DNA of 64,000 bases, from contig OZ244046.1 in NCBI GenBank assembly GCA_965215055.1, positions 248,001 through 312,000 on the forward strand, written 5' to 3'. The stretch is from G965215055 sp965215055. Lineage in GTDB: Bacteria; Pseudomonadota; Gammaproteobacteria; UBA4575. The position numbers and the translations under genes are program-made. Under the pieces are notes generated by a model, which had not been told where the DNA came from, did not search any database, and saw only the letters and a program-made list of their open reading frames with translations. Position 1 is the stretch's first letter, and each line of letters opens with the position of its first letter. Below, in pieces: positions 51,812 to 60,889 of this stretch.

Positions 51812-52585
51812 ATGACGTTTATAAGGCAACTGCTGGCACTACGCACTATTGTAGTAAAAGAAGTACGCCGTTTCGCCAGGATATGGATTCAAACCATCCT
51901 GCCTTCTGCGATTACCGTAGCACTATATTTCATCATCATGGGGAAGTTTATCGGCTCGCAAATTGGTGACGTAGATGGATACACCTATATTGAATTTATT
52001 GCTCCGGGTCTAATCATGATGGGAATTATCACGAACTCCTACGCCAACTCGGTTTCCTCCTTTTACAGCTCCAAGTTTCAAAGGCATATAGAGGAAATGC
52101 TTGTATCCCCCATGCCCAATTACATCATCATATTGGGGTTCATGCTCGGAGGAATCGCGCGCGGCCTGGCGGTAGGTATAGCAGTAACACTCGTTGCCTT
52201 ATTTTTTACGCAACTACACATCCACAGCGTCAGCATAGTATTTATTACGTCCATATTGACTGCTGCCCTCTTCTCAGTTGCAGGCTTGATCAACGGCATT
52301 TTCGCCAAGAGTTTTGATGATATTTCAATAATTCCAACCTTCGTGCTTACGCCGCTGACGTATTTAGGTGGAATTTTCTTCAGCATCGAAATGCTGCCAA
52401 GTTTTTGGCAAAAAGTCTCACTGTCCAACCCTATTCTTTACATGGTCAACAGCTTCAGGATGGGTATACTCGGTACCTCAGATGTAAGCCTTACTACTGC
52501 AATATGCGTAACAGTCGGGTTTTTAGTGGCACTATTTTTGATCTGCCTTTACCTGTTAAATAAAGGCGTAGGTATTCGCACCTGA
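51812..52585 (+). CDS. ABC-2 type transporter permease
   Basis: 257 aa, about six membrane helices. Typical ABC-2 features include FIAPGLIMMGIITNSYANS and VLTPLTYLGGIFFSIEMLP. It resembles YadH. Forms an exporter with the ATPase encoded upstream (7 bp gap). Likely exports a lipid, polysaccharide or drug; unknown. Confidence 0.9.
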   Translation: MTFIRQLLALRTIVVKEVRRFARIWIQTILPSAITVALYFIIMGKFIGSQIGDVDGYTYIEFIAPGLIMMGIITNSYANSVSSFYSSKFQRHIEEMLVSPMPNYIIILGFMLGGIARGLAVGIAVTLVALFFTQLHIHSVSIVFITSILTAALFSVAGLINGIFAKSFDDISIIPTFVLTPLTYLGGIFFSIEMLPSFWQKVSLSNPILYMVNSFRMGILGTSDVSLTTAICVTVGFLVALFLICLYLLNKGVGIRT

Positions 52586-52611
52586 TAGTAAAGGAAGGCA
52601 ATCTATTTGAC

Positions 52612-53031
52612 TTATCTCTGCTGACAATTATCACTATTGCATATACCGTAGATAATCAGGGAATGGTCTGAGATTTGAAAGCCATTTTTATTAGCGATTT
52701 CTTTTTGCTTGGTCTCTATAGATTCATCCACGAATTCGACTATTTTGCCGCACTTGACGCATATCAAGTGATCATGATGCTTGCCGCGCTCCAACTCAAA
52801 TACTGCTTGGCCCTTCTCAAAATGATGGCGGATTACCAGCCCCGCGTCCTGAAATTGAGTGAGCACCCTGTATACGGTCGCGAGACCAATCTCTTCACCT
52901 GCTCCCAGCAATTCCTTGTAGATATCTTCAGCACTCAGATGTCTTTTATCAGAACTCTCAAGAATCTCCAGAATTTTCATTCTAGGCAGGGTTACCTTTA
53001 GCCCGGCACGTTTCAGGTCTCGGTTTTCCAC
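52612..53031 (-). CDS. fur: Ferric uptake regulator Fur
   Basis: 139 aa. Winged helix region (TLPRMKILEILESSDKRHLS, LATVYRVLTQFQDAG) then the metal-binding HHDHLICVKCGKIVEF with HHDH, CVKC and a C-terminal CNSDNC pair. Represses iron-uptake genes with Fe(II). It stands alone, convergent with the ABC transporter; I saw no clear Fur box in the window. Confidence 0.93.
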   Translation of the reverse strand: MENRDLKRAGLKVTLPRMKILEILESSDKRHLSAEDIYKELLGAGEEIGLATVYRVLTQFQDAGLVIRHHFEKGQAVFELERGKHHDHLICVKCGKIVEFVDESIETKQKEIANKNGFQISDHSLIIYGICNSDNCQQR

Positions 53032-53611
53032 TGTAACGCTCTTACTTGGTTATCCAGAAGTACGCCTGAATATATCACAATGCCTCATGGCAATAGCAGG
53101 TTATTAAAGGAAGGTGATTTGAAAACAACATGCTCATAAAAAACAAAACCCGCCACGATGGGCGGGTCATTTTCCTTTGTGCATAACGACTTTAGCTTTT
53201 ATACGTTGTAATTGATGACCCAACTAGAGGAGAAAGGGTTGCTAAATATTGTTTATGCCAGGGTCGATGGTTACAAAAGTTATATTATTATTTATTGCTC
53301 CTTCTGTATTTTCCGTATATTGCCTTTCGTATTTCACGAGGTTCACGGAACCCATCGCAACGCTAAAGTACCACAGCTTAATCCAAAGGGACATAACAAA
53401 AATAAATTCAGGCCAACTGGTGCCTGTGTACTTTCAATTTTCTTGTAACATAAATAACTAAGGATTCAAGGGCTTATAAGAAAATCATACCTTATAAAAT
53501 AAATATATTATTTAAATTACTGATATTGTTTGTATTAAGGCTGAAGCGGCTATTTATATACAATTTTGGGACAGACTACTTTCAATCTGAGGCAAAGCAT
53601 CTATTTTTGCG
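53032..53611. other. Gap of about 580 bp without a supported gene
   Basis: Holds the strong hairpin terminator at 53147-53168 for minus-strand transcripts and otherwise AT-rich sequence. Short candidate frames exist on both strands (about 54 codons on minus at roughly 53392-53240, starting MSLWIKLWYF; about 67 codons on plus from 53258, starting MVTKVILLF), but none has a convincing ribosome-binding site or family. The minus-strand stretch between tRNA-Leu and the terminator could be a small RNA. Confidence 0.4.
53147..53168 (-). terminator. Intrinsic terminator (minus strand)
   Basis: On the minus strand ACCCGCCC-ATCGT-GGCGGGT is followed by TTTTGTTTTTT. It lies about 440 bp past the tRNA-Leu gene, the only minus-strand transcript reading toward it. 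Confidence 0.85.
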
Positions 53612-53700
53612 TGGTGCCCGAGGCCGGACTCGAACCGGCACGGAGGTTAAGCTCCGAGGGATTTTAAGTCCCTTGCGTCTACCAATTTCGCCACCCGGGC
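53612..53700 (-). tRNA. tRNA-Leu (TAA)
   Basis: 89 nt with long variable arm. Acceptor GCCCGGG, anticodon stem GGGA/TCCC with loop containing TAA, T-arm CCGGTTCGAGTCCGG, encoded CCA. Third of a conserved Gly-Cys-Leu set downstream of pgsA. Confidence 0.95.
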
Positions 53701-53702
53701 TA

Positions 53703-53776
53703 TGGAGGCTAGGACCGGAATCGAACCGGTGTCCACGGCTTTGCAGGCCGCTGCATAACCACTCTGCCACCTAGCC
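53703..53776 (-). tRNA. tRNA-Cys (GCA)
   Basis: 74 nt: acceptor GGCTAGG, anticodon stem CGGCC with loop containing GCA, T-arm ACCGGTTCGATTCCGGT, encoded CCA. Confidence 0.95.
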
Positions 53777-53849
53777 ATGTCAACTTTTCACCTAGAGTGC
53801 ACTCGGGGCCTACAAGCGGAATTACGGCTTAATCACCGAGGTCTTGAAT

Positions 53850-53925
53850 TGGAGCGGGAAACGAGGCTCGAACTCGCGACCTCAACCTTGGCAAGGTTGC
53901 GCTCTACCAACTGAGCTATTCCCGC
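53850..53925 (-). tRNA. tRNA-Gly (GCC)
   Basis: 76 nt: acceptor GCGGGAA, D-arm AGCTCAGTTGGTAGAGC, anticodon stem CAACC/GGTTG with loop TTGCCAA, T-arm GCGAGTTCGAGCCTCGT, encoded CCA. First of the Gly-Cys-Leu set after pgsA. Confidence 0.95.
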
Positions 53926-53975
53926 AAATATAAACCATATTCTATTGATCAAAACGAATGAGTCAACGAGTTCCA

Positions 53976-54539
53976 TTATAACGCTATTTTATTTGCGTTT
54001 ACCGCGCGCATAATATAGACCATCATCGACCATAACGTGAGTGCAACTGCAATATATAATAGCCACACACCAACCTCGAATACAGGTATTCCTATTATCG
54101 GGTAGTGATACAGTAGCAGGAATAATGCCGCCATCTGCACGGCAGTCTTTATCTTGCCCACCGTTGAAACCGAAACGGCGCCCCCTCGCCCCAGCCCTGA
54201 CATCCACTCACGCAAACCTGATACAACAATTTCTCTACCAATGATAACCAGCGCGGGGATTAAAATAGACAACTTGCCGTATTCATCAATAATTACCACG
54301 AGCACGGTAACCACGATCAACTTGTCGGCAATTGGGTCCAAGAGTGCGCCCAGTTTCGAGCTTTGATTTAATTTTCGCGCCAGGTATCCGTCAAGCCAAT
54401 CGGTTAATGAAGCAAAGCCAAATAGTAATGCTGCGGCCGGCATACCCCAGCGGTCAGGCGTGAAATAATACACTAAAACCAGCAATGGAATTATTACTAT
54501 CCTTATAGTTGTCAATACGTTAGGTATTTTATATGCCAT
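53976..54539 (-). CDS. pgsA: CDP-diacylglycerol-glycerol-3-phosphate 3-phosphatidyltransferase
   Basis: 187 aa membrane enzyme making phosphatidylglycerophosphate. The CDP-alcohol phosphatidyltransferase motif DG..AR........G...D...D is seen in DWLDGYLARKLNQSSK followed by LGALLDPIADK. Several membrane helices. Order uvrC-pgsA-tRNA-Gly-Cys-Leu is the same as in E. coli. PgpA, the next enzyme, is encoded at 31.6 kb. Confidence 0.95.
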   Translation of the reverse strand: MAYKIPNVLTTIRIVIIPLLVLVYYFTPDRWGMPAAALLFGFASLTDWLDGYLARKLNQSSKLGALLDPIADKLIVVTVLVVIIDEYGKLSILIPALVIIGREIVVSGLREWMSGLGRGGAVSVSTVGKIKTAVQMAALFLLLYHYPIIGIPVFEVGVWLLYIAVALTLWSMMVYIMRAVNANKIAL

Positions 54540-54545
54540 GCTGAG

Positions 54546-56396
54546 CTAATTCCCGACGAGGTGTACTTCCTCGTAGATGACTTTCGCCAGGTTCTTACTG
54601 ATCCCGGGCACTTTGGCAAGCTCTTTCTCTCCCGCTCGGGTAACCCCTCGTATACCACCGAAATACTTCAGCAAATTTTGCCTGCGTTTGGGGCCCAGGC
54701 CGGTGATATCTTCCAGTGGAGAGGTGGTTCGTTTTTTGGCACGGCGCCTTCGATGGCTGGTAATTGCAAAGCGATGCGCTTCGTCGCGAACCTGTTGAAT
54801 CAAGTGCAGTGCCAACGAATGTCCGGCTAGACTAAAGGGTTTTTTGCATCCAGAGAAGATGAGCGTTTCATGTCCAGGACGTCTCTCTGCTCCTTTCGCG
54901 ACCCCGATAACCTGCACGCCCTCCACTTGCAATTCGTTCATAACCTCTTCTGCTTTGCCGACTTGCCCTTTGCCGCCGTCAATCAGCAATATATCTGGCA
55001 ACTTGCCCTCGCCTTTTTTTAACCGCGTATAGCGTCGAGTCAAGGCCTGGTGGATAGCTGCATAATCGTCCCCTGCTTTTATGGACTTGATATTGAAACG
55101 GCGATAATCGTCTTTAATTGGTCCCGTCTGTCCAAACACCACGCATGAGGCCACTGTTGACTCTCCCTTGGTATGACTTACGTCAAAGCATTCAATGCGC
55201 GTTGGCAGAAACTCAAGGCCCAGCTCTTCTTGTAGCGCCTCAAATCTTTGCATCAATCCTGCTTTTGAAGCCAGTTTACCCTGTAAAGCCGTGGCTGCAT
55301 TCTTTTTTGCCATGCCAAGCCACTGTGCTTTTTTACTTCGTGGTGAACATATTACTGAGACACTTTTACCAGCCTTGGCGCTGAGCATTTCCTGTAACGG
55401 CTCGGCATCATAAGGCCGGTGGCTGGAAATAATCTCTTCCGGTATAGCGTGAGTCAGATAATATTGACCCATAAATGCAGTAAGCGTTTTTTCAGGCTGG
55501 ATCGGCCCCGGAAGGCGTGGAAAGTAACTTTTATTTCCCAGGTTCACGCCAGCACGGATATTAAACACCTGGACACAGGCTACGTCTCCTTTCGACTGAA
55601 TGGCAATAACGTCCACGTTGCCGCTTTCCGAACTAACGTATTGCTGTTCCGAAATTTTACGTAGCAGTTCTATTTTATCCCTGAAGCCCGCCGCTTTTTC
55701 ATAATCCAGTCCGGCCGCTGCCTTACTCATATTTTGCACGTAGCGGTCTATCAGCTTATGGCTTTTACCTTCAAGAAATTCGATTGCGGCACGGATCTCA
55801 TTTCTATACTTGTCCTCACCTATAAATCCTACGCAAGGGGCACTGCAACGATCAATCTGGTGCTGCAAACAAGGTCGGCTGCGATGGTTAAAAAAACTGT
55901 CATCGCATTGCCTGACCTTAAAGATTTTTTGTAACAAACTGAGGGCGTTTCTGGCTGCACCCGCGCTCGCATAAGGTCCGAAGTATCTACCTGCCTTATT
56001 ACGTTTACCCCGATGAAAAGTAATTTGTGGGTACTTGTGATTGGAGGATATAAAGATGTAGGGATAACTCTTGTCATCTCTCAACAATATGTTGTAACGC
56101 GGGTGATGTTGCTTGATTAAATTATTTTCGAGTAACAATGCCTCTGCTTCGGTATTGGTGATCGTGATTTCAACGTTGGCAGTTTGGGCCGTCATCTTCG
56201 CAATACGCGGGCCTCTTTGACTTCTGGAGAAATAAGTCGCTACCCTTTTTTTCAAATCCTTGGCTTTTCCTACGTAGAGTAATCCTCCCTCGGCATCGAG
56301 CAGACGATACACGCCGGGGTCATGGGTAAGCGTTTGTATAAATTGCTTATGATCGAACCTGGTATTCCTGCTCAATAGGCCCTGGGCTGCCTTCAT
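54546..56396 (-). CDS. uvrC: UvrABC excinuclease subunit C
   Basis: 616 aa, standard UvrC length. N-terminal GIY-YIG nuclease (DPGVYRLLDAEGGLLYVGKA, split as PGVYRLLD and LLYVGKAKDLKKRV), UVR-motif helix region, RNase H-like C-terminal nuclease with ECFDVSHTKGESTVAS and LLIDGGKGQ, and a terminal HhH domain (LAKVPGISKNLA). Makes both incisions in nucleotide-excision repair. Precedes pgsA by 6 bp. Confidence 0.96.
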   Translation of the reverse strand: MKAAQGLLSRNTRFDHKQFIQTLTHDPGVYRLLDAEGGLLYVGKAKDLKKRVATYFSRSQRGPRIAKMTAQTANVEITITNTEAEALLLENNLIKQHHPRYNILLRDDKSYPYIFISSNHKYPQITFHRGKRNKAGRYFGPYASAGAARNALSLLQKIFKVRQCDDSFFNHRSRPCLQHQIDRCSAPCVGFIGEDKYRNEIRAAIEFLEGKSHKLIDRYVQNMSKAAAGLDYEKAAGFRDKIELLRKISEQQYVSSESGNVDVIAIQSKGDVACVQVFNIRAGVNLGNKSYFPRLPGPIQPEKTLTAFMGQYYLTHAIPEEIISSHRPYDAEPLQEMLSAKAGKSVSVICSPRSKKAQWLGMAKKNAATALQGKLASKAGLMQRFEALQEELGLEFLPTRIECFDVSHTKGESTVASCVVFGQTGPIKDDYRRFNIKSIKAGDDYAAIHQALTRRYTRLKKGEGKLPDILLIDGGKGQVGKAEEVMNELQVEGVQVIGVAKGAERRPGHETLIFSGCKKPFSLAGHSLALHLIQQVRDEAHRFAITSHRRRRAKKRTTSPLEDITGLGPKRRQNLLKYFGGIRGVTRAGEKELAKVPGISKNLAKVIYEEVHLVGN

Positions 56397-56399
56397 TGT

Positions 56400-57368
56400 C
56401 TAAAACTTCAATAAAGAAGACCCCCACGTGAATCCGCCACCAAATGCCTCCAGCATGAGCACTTCATTTCTCTTAATGCGGCCGTCACGAACTGCTACGT
56501 CCAGCGCCAATGGTATGGACGCGGCAGAGGTGTTGCCGTGTTCCGACACGGTTACAACGACTTGCTCCATGGGCATCTTCAATTTACGCGCAGTAGCTTC
56601 GATAATGCGGTTATTCGCCTGGTGCGGAACCAGCCAATCGATATCACTTTTATCGACTTTATTTGCCGCCAGAGTTTCATCGACTATCCTGCCCAACGTA
56701 TTTACCGCCATTTTGAAAACTGCGTTACCCTCCATGTAGACGTAGGCCTCACCGGCTTTCAGTTGCTGATAGCCCATGGAAATGCCGTACGGCACGTGCA
56801 GCAAGTGTTCATAGCTGCCATCTGCGTGCAAATGCGAAGATAAGATTCCGGGTTTCTCGGACGTCCCGAGCACTACGGCACCTGCCCCGTCACCAAACAA
56901 GACACAAGTGCTGCGATCATTCCAATCCAAAATCCGCGATAGTGTTTCAGCGCCTACAACCAGCACACAACTTGCAGACTTGGTACGGATAAAATTATCT
57001 GCAATAGCCAGCGCATAGACAAAGCCCGTGCATACGGCCTGTACGTCAAATGCCGCGCACCCGTGAATATCCAGGCGTTTTTGCAACAGGCACGCAGTAC
57101 TCGGGAAGATTTTATCCGCGGTGGTTGTAGCAACGATAATAAGGTCAATATCGGCATTCGTCTTATCTGCCATTTCCAGTGCCTGGCGGGATGCATTAAC
57201 TGCCAGGTCACAAGTGGTTTCTCCATCTGCGGCGATATGGCGTTTTTTTATGCCTGTCCTCTCCCGGATCCATTGATCGGAAGTGTCCACCATTTTTTCC
57301 AGGTCTTCATTTGTCAAAACCTTGTCCGGCAAATAGCTGCCCGTGCCTAAAATCCTGGAATAAATCAT
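56400..57368 (-). CDS. fabH: Beta-ketoacyl-ACP synthase III
   Basis: 322 aa. Active-site Cys in DVQAVCTGFVYAL (about residue 113), His in WLVPHQANNRII, Asn in SEHGNTSAASIP. It starts fatty-acid elongation from acetyl-CoA and malonyl-ACP. It overlaps plsX by four bases (ATGA). The usual downstream fabD-fabG-acpP is missing; uvrC follows instead. Confidence 0.95.
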   Translation of the reverse strand: MIYSRILGTGSYLPDKVLTNEDLEKMVDTSDQWIRERTGIKKRHIAADGETTCDLAVNASRQALEMADKTNADIDLIIVATTTADKIFPSTACLLQKRLDIHGCAAFDVQAVCTGFVYALAIADNFIRTKSASCVLVVGAETLSRILDWNDRSTCVLFGDGAGAVVLGTSEKPGILSSHLHADGSYEHLLHVPYGISMGYQQLKAGEAYVYMEGNAVFKMAVNTLGRIVDETLAANKVDKSDIDWLVPHQANNRIIEATARKLKMPMEQVVVTVSEHGNTSAASIPLALDVAVRDGRIKRNEVLMLEAFGGGFTWGSSLLKF

Positions 57369-58390
57369 GCTGCGTTACCAAGCGTTAAATATTCTTCGAT
57401 TTGCATGCCGATTTGTTCAGGCACCCGTTTGGCTGCTTCTGTACGGGCAATGTGTATGGCGTGTTGGAACGAATACGCATCGGCACTGCCGTGGCTCTTG
57501 ATAACTACGCCGCGCAGTCCCAGCAAGCTCGCGCCATTGTAGCGGCGCGGATCAATGCGCTGATTGAATGCCTTTAATACAGGCAATGCCAGCAACCCGC
57601 AAAACCTGGTAAAAAGATTTCTGCCAAACTCCTGCTTGGCGTAGTGAGAAACAATTTTTGCCACGCCCTCACTGGACTTCAAGGCAACGTTGCCAACAAA
57701 TCCGTCACATACCACCACGTCTACGTCACCACAATAAATGTCATCACCCTCTACGTAACCAACGTAGTTCAAGTGACTTTTTTGCAGCATTTCATTTGCC
57801 TTTTTGACTTGCTTATTACCCTTGATTTCTTCTTCCCCTATATTAAGCAGACCAATTTTTGGAGCTTCAAGTTCATCAACGGCAGTTGCCAGGACGGCGC
57901 CCATCAACGCGAACTGTAGCAAATGTTTACTGGTGCATCCGACGTTGGCACCCAGGTCAAGCATATAAGTCTGACCATTTATGGATGGAATCGTACTGGT
58001 AATTGCAGGGCGGTCGATGTTTGGCAAAGTTTTAAGCACGTAGCGCGCGGTCGCCATTAAGGCACCTGTATTACCGGCGCTTACACAAGCCTCGGCGACA
58101 CCCTCTTTTACAAGATTGATTGCCTTGCGCATGGAAGAATCTTTTTTATTGCGTAGTGCCTGGGATGGAGATTCATCCATTTCGATGCGCTGGCTTGCAT
58201 GATGAACGTTCAACCGTTCGTAAGGCTTGACGCCGAGTTTACCGAGTTGAGCAGTGATTTCCTCCTGGTCTCCTACCAGCACCAGGGAGATATCATGATT
58301 ATTTTCCAGGTATTCAACGGCTGCCTTGACTACTACAGCCGCTCCAAAATCGCCGCCCATGGCATCCAGCGAAACTGTAAAATTTTTCAC
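57365..58390 (-). CDS. plsX: Phosphate acyltransferase PlsX
   Basis: About 341 aa from GTG 58390 (VKNFTVSLDAMGGDFG); longer upstream reading to 58456 has no good start. Typical blocks are SLDAMGGDFGAAVVV, ACVSAGNTGALMA and VVCDGFVGNVALKSSEG. It makes acyl-phosphate from acyl-ACP for phospholipid synthesis. Lies between rpmF and fabH, as in most gammaproteobacteria. Confidence 0.93.
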   Translation of the reverse strand: MKNFTVSLDAMGGDFGAAVVVKAAVEYLENNHDISLVLVGDQEEITAQLGKLGVKPYERLNVHHASQRIEMDESPSQALRNKKDSSMRKAINLVKEGVAEACVSAGNTGALMATARYVLKTLPNIDRPAITSTIPSINGQTYMLDLGANVGCTSKHLLQFALMGAVLATAVDELEAPKIGLLNIGEEEIKGNKQVKKANEMLQKSHLNYVGYVEGDDIYCGDVDVVVCDGFVGNVALKSSEGVAKIVSHYAKQEFGRNLFTRFCGLLALPVLKAFNQRIDPRRYNGASLLGLRGVVIKSHGSADAYSFQHAIHIARTEAAKRVPEQIGMQIEEYLTLGNAA

Positions 58391-58491
58391 CTGGTTATCT
58401 ATGCCTGGGGTATAAATGCTATAACCGCACTGGCTGCCGGCTTGTCTCGCCGACAAAACAGGTGATAACTTACTGGAAGCACCTGCAAAAA

Positions 58492-58689
58492 CTATTCTTC
58501 ATCGTCCTCGTCTTCTTCAGGTTTTATAATCACTTGACGACCTCGGTAGTAACCATCCAGTGTAACGTGGTGGCGCAGGTGAGTTTCGCCTGTTACGTTA
58601 TCAACAGATAGAGTAGCAGCACTTAACGCATCATGCGCTCTGCGCATATCTCTCTTTGAACGTGTTTTCCTATTCTTTTGTACTGCCAC
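58492..58689 (-). CDS. rpmF: 50S ribosomal protein L32
   Basis: 65 aa. MAVQKNRKTRSKRDMRRAHD is the L32 N-terminus. The usual zinc cysteines are absent: the middle reads LSVDNVTGETHLRHHV, so it is the Cys-minus form. The acidic end (EEDEDDEE) is longer than usual. Between yceD and plsX. Confidence 0.95.
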   Translation of the reverse strand: MAVQKNRKTRSKRDMRRAHDALSAATLSVDNVTGETHLRHHVTLDGYYRGRQVIIKPEEDEDDEE

Positions 58690-58707
58690 TTGAGTCCTCC
58701 AGGCTGA

Positions 58708-59229
58708 CTAGCGTTTCAATATGGAAAAAGGGTTATCCTTGTTTCCTGTTGGAATTTTATCAGCGAGCCAAGTTACCATATTTTGGTCGCACAATGAAAT
58801 ATCCTTGTGCTTGGGCGCCAACGGTAGTGCCAGCAGCAGCTCATCTTCGATTAAATCGGCCAACGTGAAACTCCTTCCACTATACTCGTAAAACTCGGGG
58901 GCACCTGCGGTTTCAGGAAGTGGTTCCGATTTTGGCTTGACACAAACCTCCAAAGGCAACTCCATCGATATCTCCATCTCCCCCAGGCAGCGCTCACAGC
59001 GCAGCCACAGCGCATGTTTAATCCAGCCGGTAATCTTTGGGAATCCATGTAATCCGGGGGCAAAGTGCAAATCGACCATCACCACAGGGCTCATCGAAAC
59101 TACGGCATTTTTCAAGCGCGCCATACCTTTTACCGGCACACAACCGATGAGCTCACCTTTTTGGGCAAGCATGGCTTGAGGATCAAGTCTCTCAGGCAAT
59201 ATATTCTTGTCAGCGCGTGTCATTTTCAT
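58708..59229 (-). CDS. yceD: YceD / DUF177 rRNA-accumulation protein
   Basis: About 173 aa from ATG 59229 (MKMTRAD); TTG 59253 or ATG 59247 are alternatives. DUF177 features are WLRCERCLGEMEISMELPLE (Cys pair) and the C-terminal EDELLLALPLAPKH. It is needed for normal 23S rRNA levels in E. coli and plants. It precedes rpmF and diverges from maf; the start regions overlap. Confidence 0.88.
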   Translation of the reverse strand: MKMTRADKNILPERLDPQAMLAQKGELIGCVPVKGMARLKNAVVSMSPVVMVDLHFAPGLHGFPKITGWIKHALWLRCERCLGEMEISMELPLEVCVKPKSEPLPETAGAPEFYEYSGRSFTLADLIEDELLLALPLAPKHKDISLCDQNMVTWLADKIPTGNKDNPFSILKR

Positions 59230-59252
59230 ACAACCAGTGTATATCATACGCA

Positions 59253-59837
59253 ATGAATATCATCTTGGCTTCAAGCTCGACGTATCGAGAAAAATTGTTA
59301 CGTCCTTTAATCCCCTCGCTTGTATGTATTGCCCCGCGTATAGACGAATCAATTGGTGCAGAAGAATCCGCCGAGGAATACGTCAGTCGCCTGTCTCTCG
59401 AGAAAGCAAAGACCGTTTCTCAACGTGATCAGCAGGCATTAGTTATCGGTTCTGACCAGTGTGCAGAATTGGAAGGGAAAATTATCACCAAGCCTGGCAG
59501 CCTGGACAAAGCCTGCGATCAACTTTGTTCAGCGAGTGGTAAATGGGTAAATTTTCATACCGGGCTGTGTTTATTCAACTCTGCTACGAACAAGTATCAA
59601 CTTGCCTGTGAAACGTACCGGGTAAAATTTCGCACACTTGCAGAAGAGCAGATACGCGCCTATCTACAGAAAGATAAACCCTATGACTGTGCAGGGAGTT
59701 TCAAGTCAGAAGGGCTTGGCGTTACCTTACTTGAAAGCATGCAAGGCAACGATCCAAACGCACTGATCGGCCTACCCTTGATCAAACTTGTTTCAATGCT
59801 GAAAAACGAAGGTGTTGACGTGCTTATACAGTTTTAG
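59253..59837 (+). CDS. maf: Maf-family nucleotide pyrophosphatase (YceF type)
   Basis: 194 aa from ATG 59253. N-terminal MNIILASSSTYREKLL, VIGSDQCAELEGKI, and the C-terminal GSFKSEGLGVTLLE typical of the m7GTP-type YceF subgroup. It hydrolyses modified nucleotides. The start is shared with or touches the divergent yceD start region. sppA is convergent, only 13 bp away. Confidence 0.92.
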   Translation: MNIILASSSTYREKLLRPLIPSLVCIAPRIDESIGAEESAEEYVSRLSLEKAKTVSQRDQQALVIGSDQCAELEGKIITKPGSLDKACDQLCSASGKWVNFHTGLCLFNSATNKYQLACETYRVKFRTLAEEQIRAYLQKDKPYDCAGSFKSEGLGVTLLESMQGNDPNALIGLPLIKLVSMLKNEGVDVLIQF

Positions 59838-59850
59838 GAAGCAGAAAATC

Positions 59851-60825
59851 CTATTGCAGCGTGGGACGAAGCATGGCCTCGCGGACAGGCTGAATCAAGG
59901 CACTGCCAAGTCTTTTGGCGAAACGCTGCAACACGTCTTCACGATAGGTATAGTCACGTATTTCTTCCACGCCAACCACTTCTCGTGCAACGTAGCTGGC
60001 ATTGCCAAATCCGTCAACCAGCCCCAGTTGCTGTGCCTGTTCACCGGTCCAGAAAAGTCCGCTAAACAAATCAGCGTCACTCGCAAGTCTATCTCCCCTG
60101 CCCTCTTTTACTGCGTCGATAAACTGCCGATGAACCTCATCAAGTAATGCCTGAATGTGCTTTTTTTCAAAATCGTCTTCTGGCGAAAACGGGTCCAGGA
60201 TGCCCTTGTGCTCACCTGCCGTCATCAGTCTGCGTTCAATACCCAGCTTTTCCATGGTATCTACAAATCCGAAACTATCCATGCGCACCCCTATTGAACC
60301 GACGATACTTGCCTTGTCTGCATAGATTTTGTCAGCGGCAACCGCGACGAATATTCCACCGGACGCACAGATATCAGTGACAACCGCGTACAGTGGTTTC
60401 TTTGGATAGAGTTTGCGCAAGCGAGTGATTTCATGATTGATATAACTCGCCTGTACCGGGCTTCCCCCCGGACTGTTAATTTTCAGTATGACTGCCGCCG
60501 ATTCCTGGTCCTCAAAAGCTGCGCGTAATCCGGAGATAACGTTATTCGCGCTCGCGCTCTCATCATCAGAGATTATCCCGACCAATTCCACCAGCGCAGT
60601 ATGCCGGCCACCAGTGGGTAGACTGGCAGAATCCCAGTTAACCAGGCTGACAACAAAAAAAGTAACGTAAGCAAACCCCAGCAGCTTGAAGAAAATTCCC
60701 CAGCGACGCGCGCGCTTTTGCTCTTGCAAACCGGCGGTGGCGATCTTGATAATCGCCTCGCGCTCCCAGGTCGAGACGGAGCGCCGCTCGCTTGAAGGTT
60801 CATCCAGGTCGATCTTGGGTTCCAT
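59851..60825 (-). CDS. sppA: Signal peptide peptidase SppA, short type
   Basis: 324 aa. N-terminal membrane helix (FKLLGFAYVTFFVVSLVNW), then an S49 serine protease with the Ser in VTDICASGGIFVAVAAD and Lys in ADKASIVGSIGVRMDSFG, and PGGSPVQASYIN. Digests signal peptides in the inner membrane. Separated from rluC by 64 bp. Confidence 0.92.
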   Translation of the reverse strand: MEPKIDLDEPSSERRSVSTWEREAIIKIATAGLQEQKRARRWGIFFKLLGFAYVTFFVVSLVNWDSASLPTGGRHTALVELVGIISDDESASANNVISGLRAAFEDQESAAVILKINSPGGSPVQASYINHEITRLRKLYPKKPLYAVVTDICASGGIFVAVAADKIYADKASIVGSIGVRMDSFGFVDTMEKLGIERRLMTAGEHKGILDPFSPEDDFEKKHIQALLDEVHRQFIDAVKEGRGDRLASDADLFSGLFWTGEQAQQLGLVDGFGNASYVAREVVGVEEIRDYTYREDVLQRFAKRLGSALIQPVREAMLRPTLQ

Positions 60826-60889
60826 ATTCTTATGTAGTCAATTATGCGGGCCAGTATCTATACCGCACCTGCGTATGGCTCGGTACATT

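Noticed and set aside
53249..53461. Plus-strand 60-70 codon hydrophobic frame
   Set aside because: Start context weak, no homologue recognised, and an equally plausible frame lies on the other strand; kept only as a note in the gap entry.
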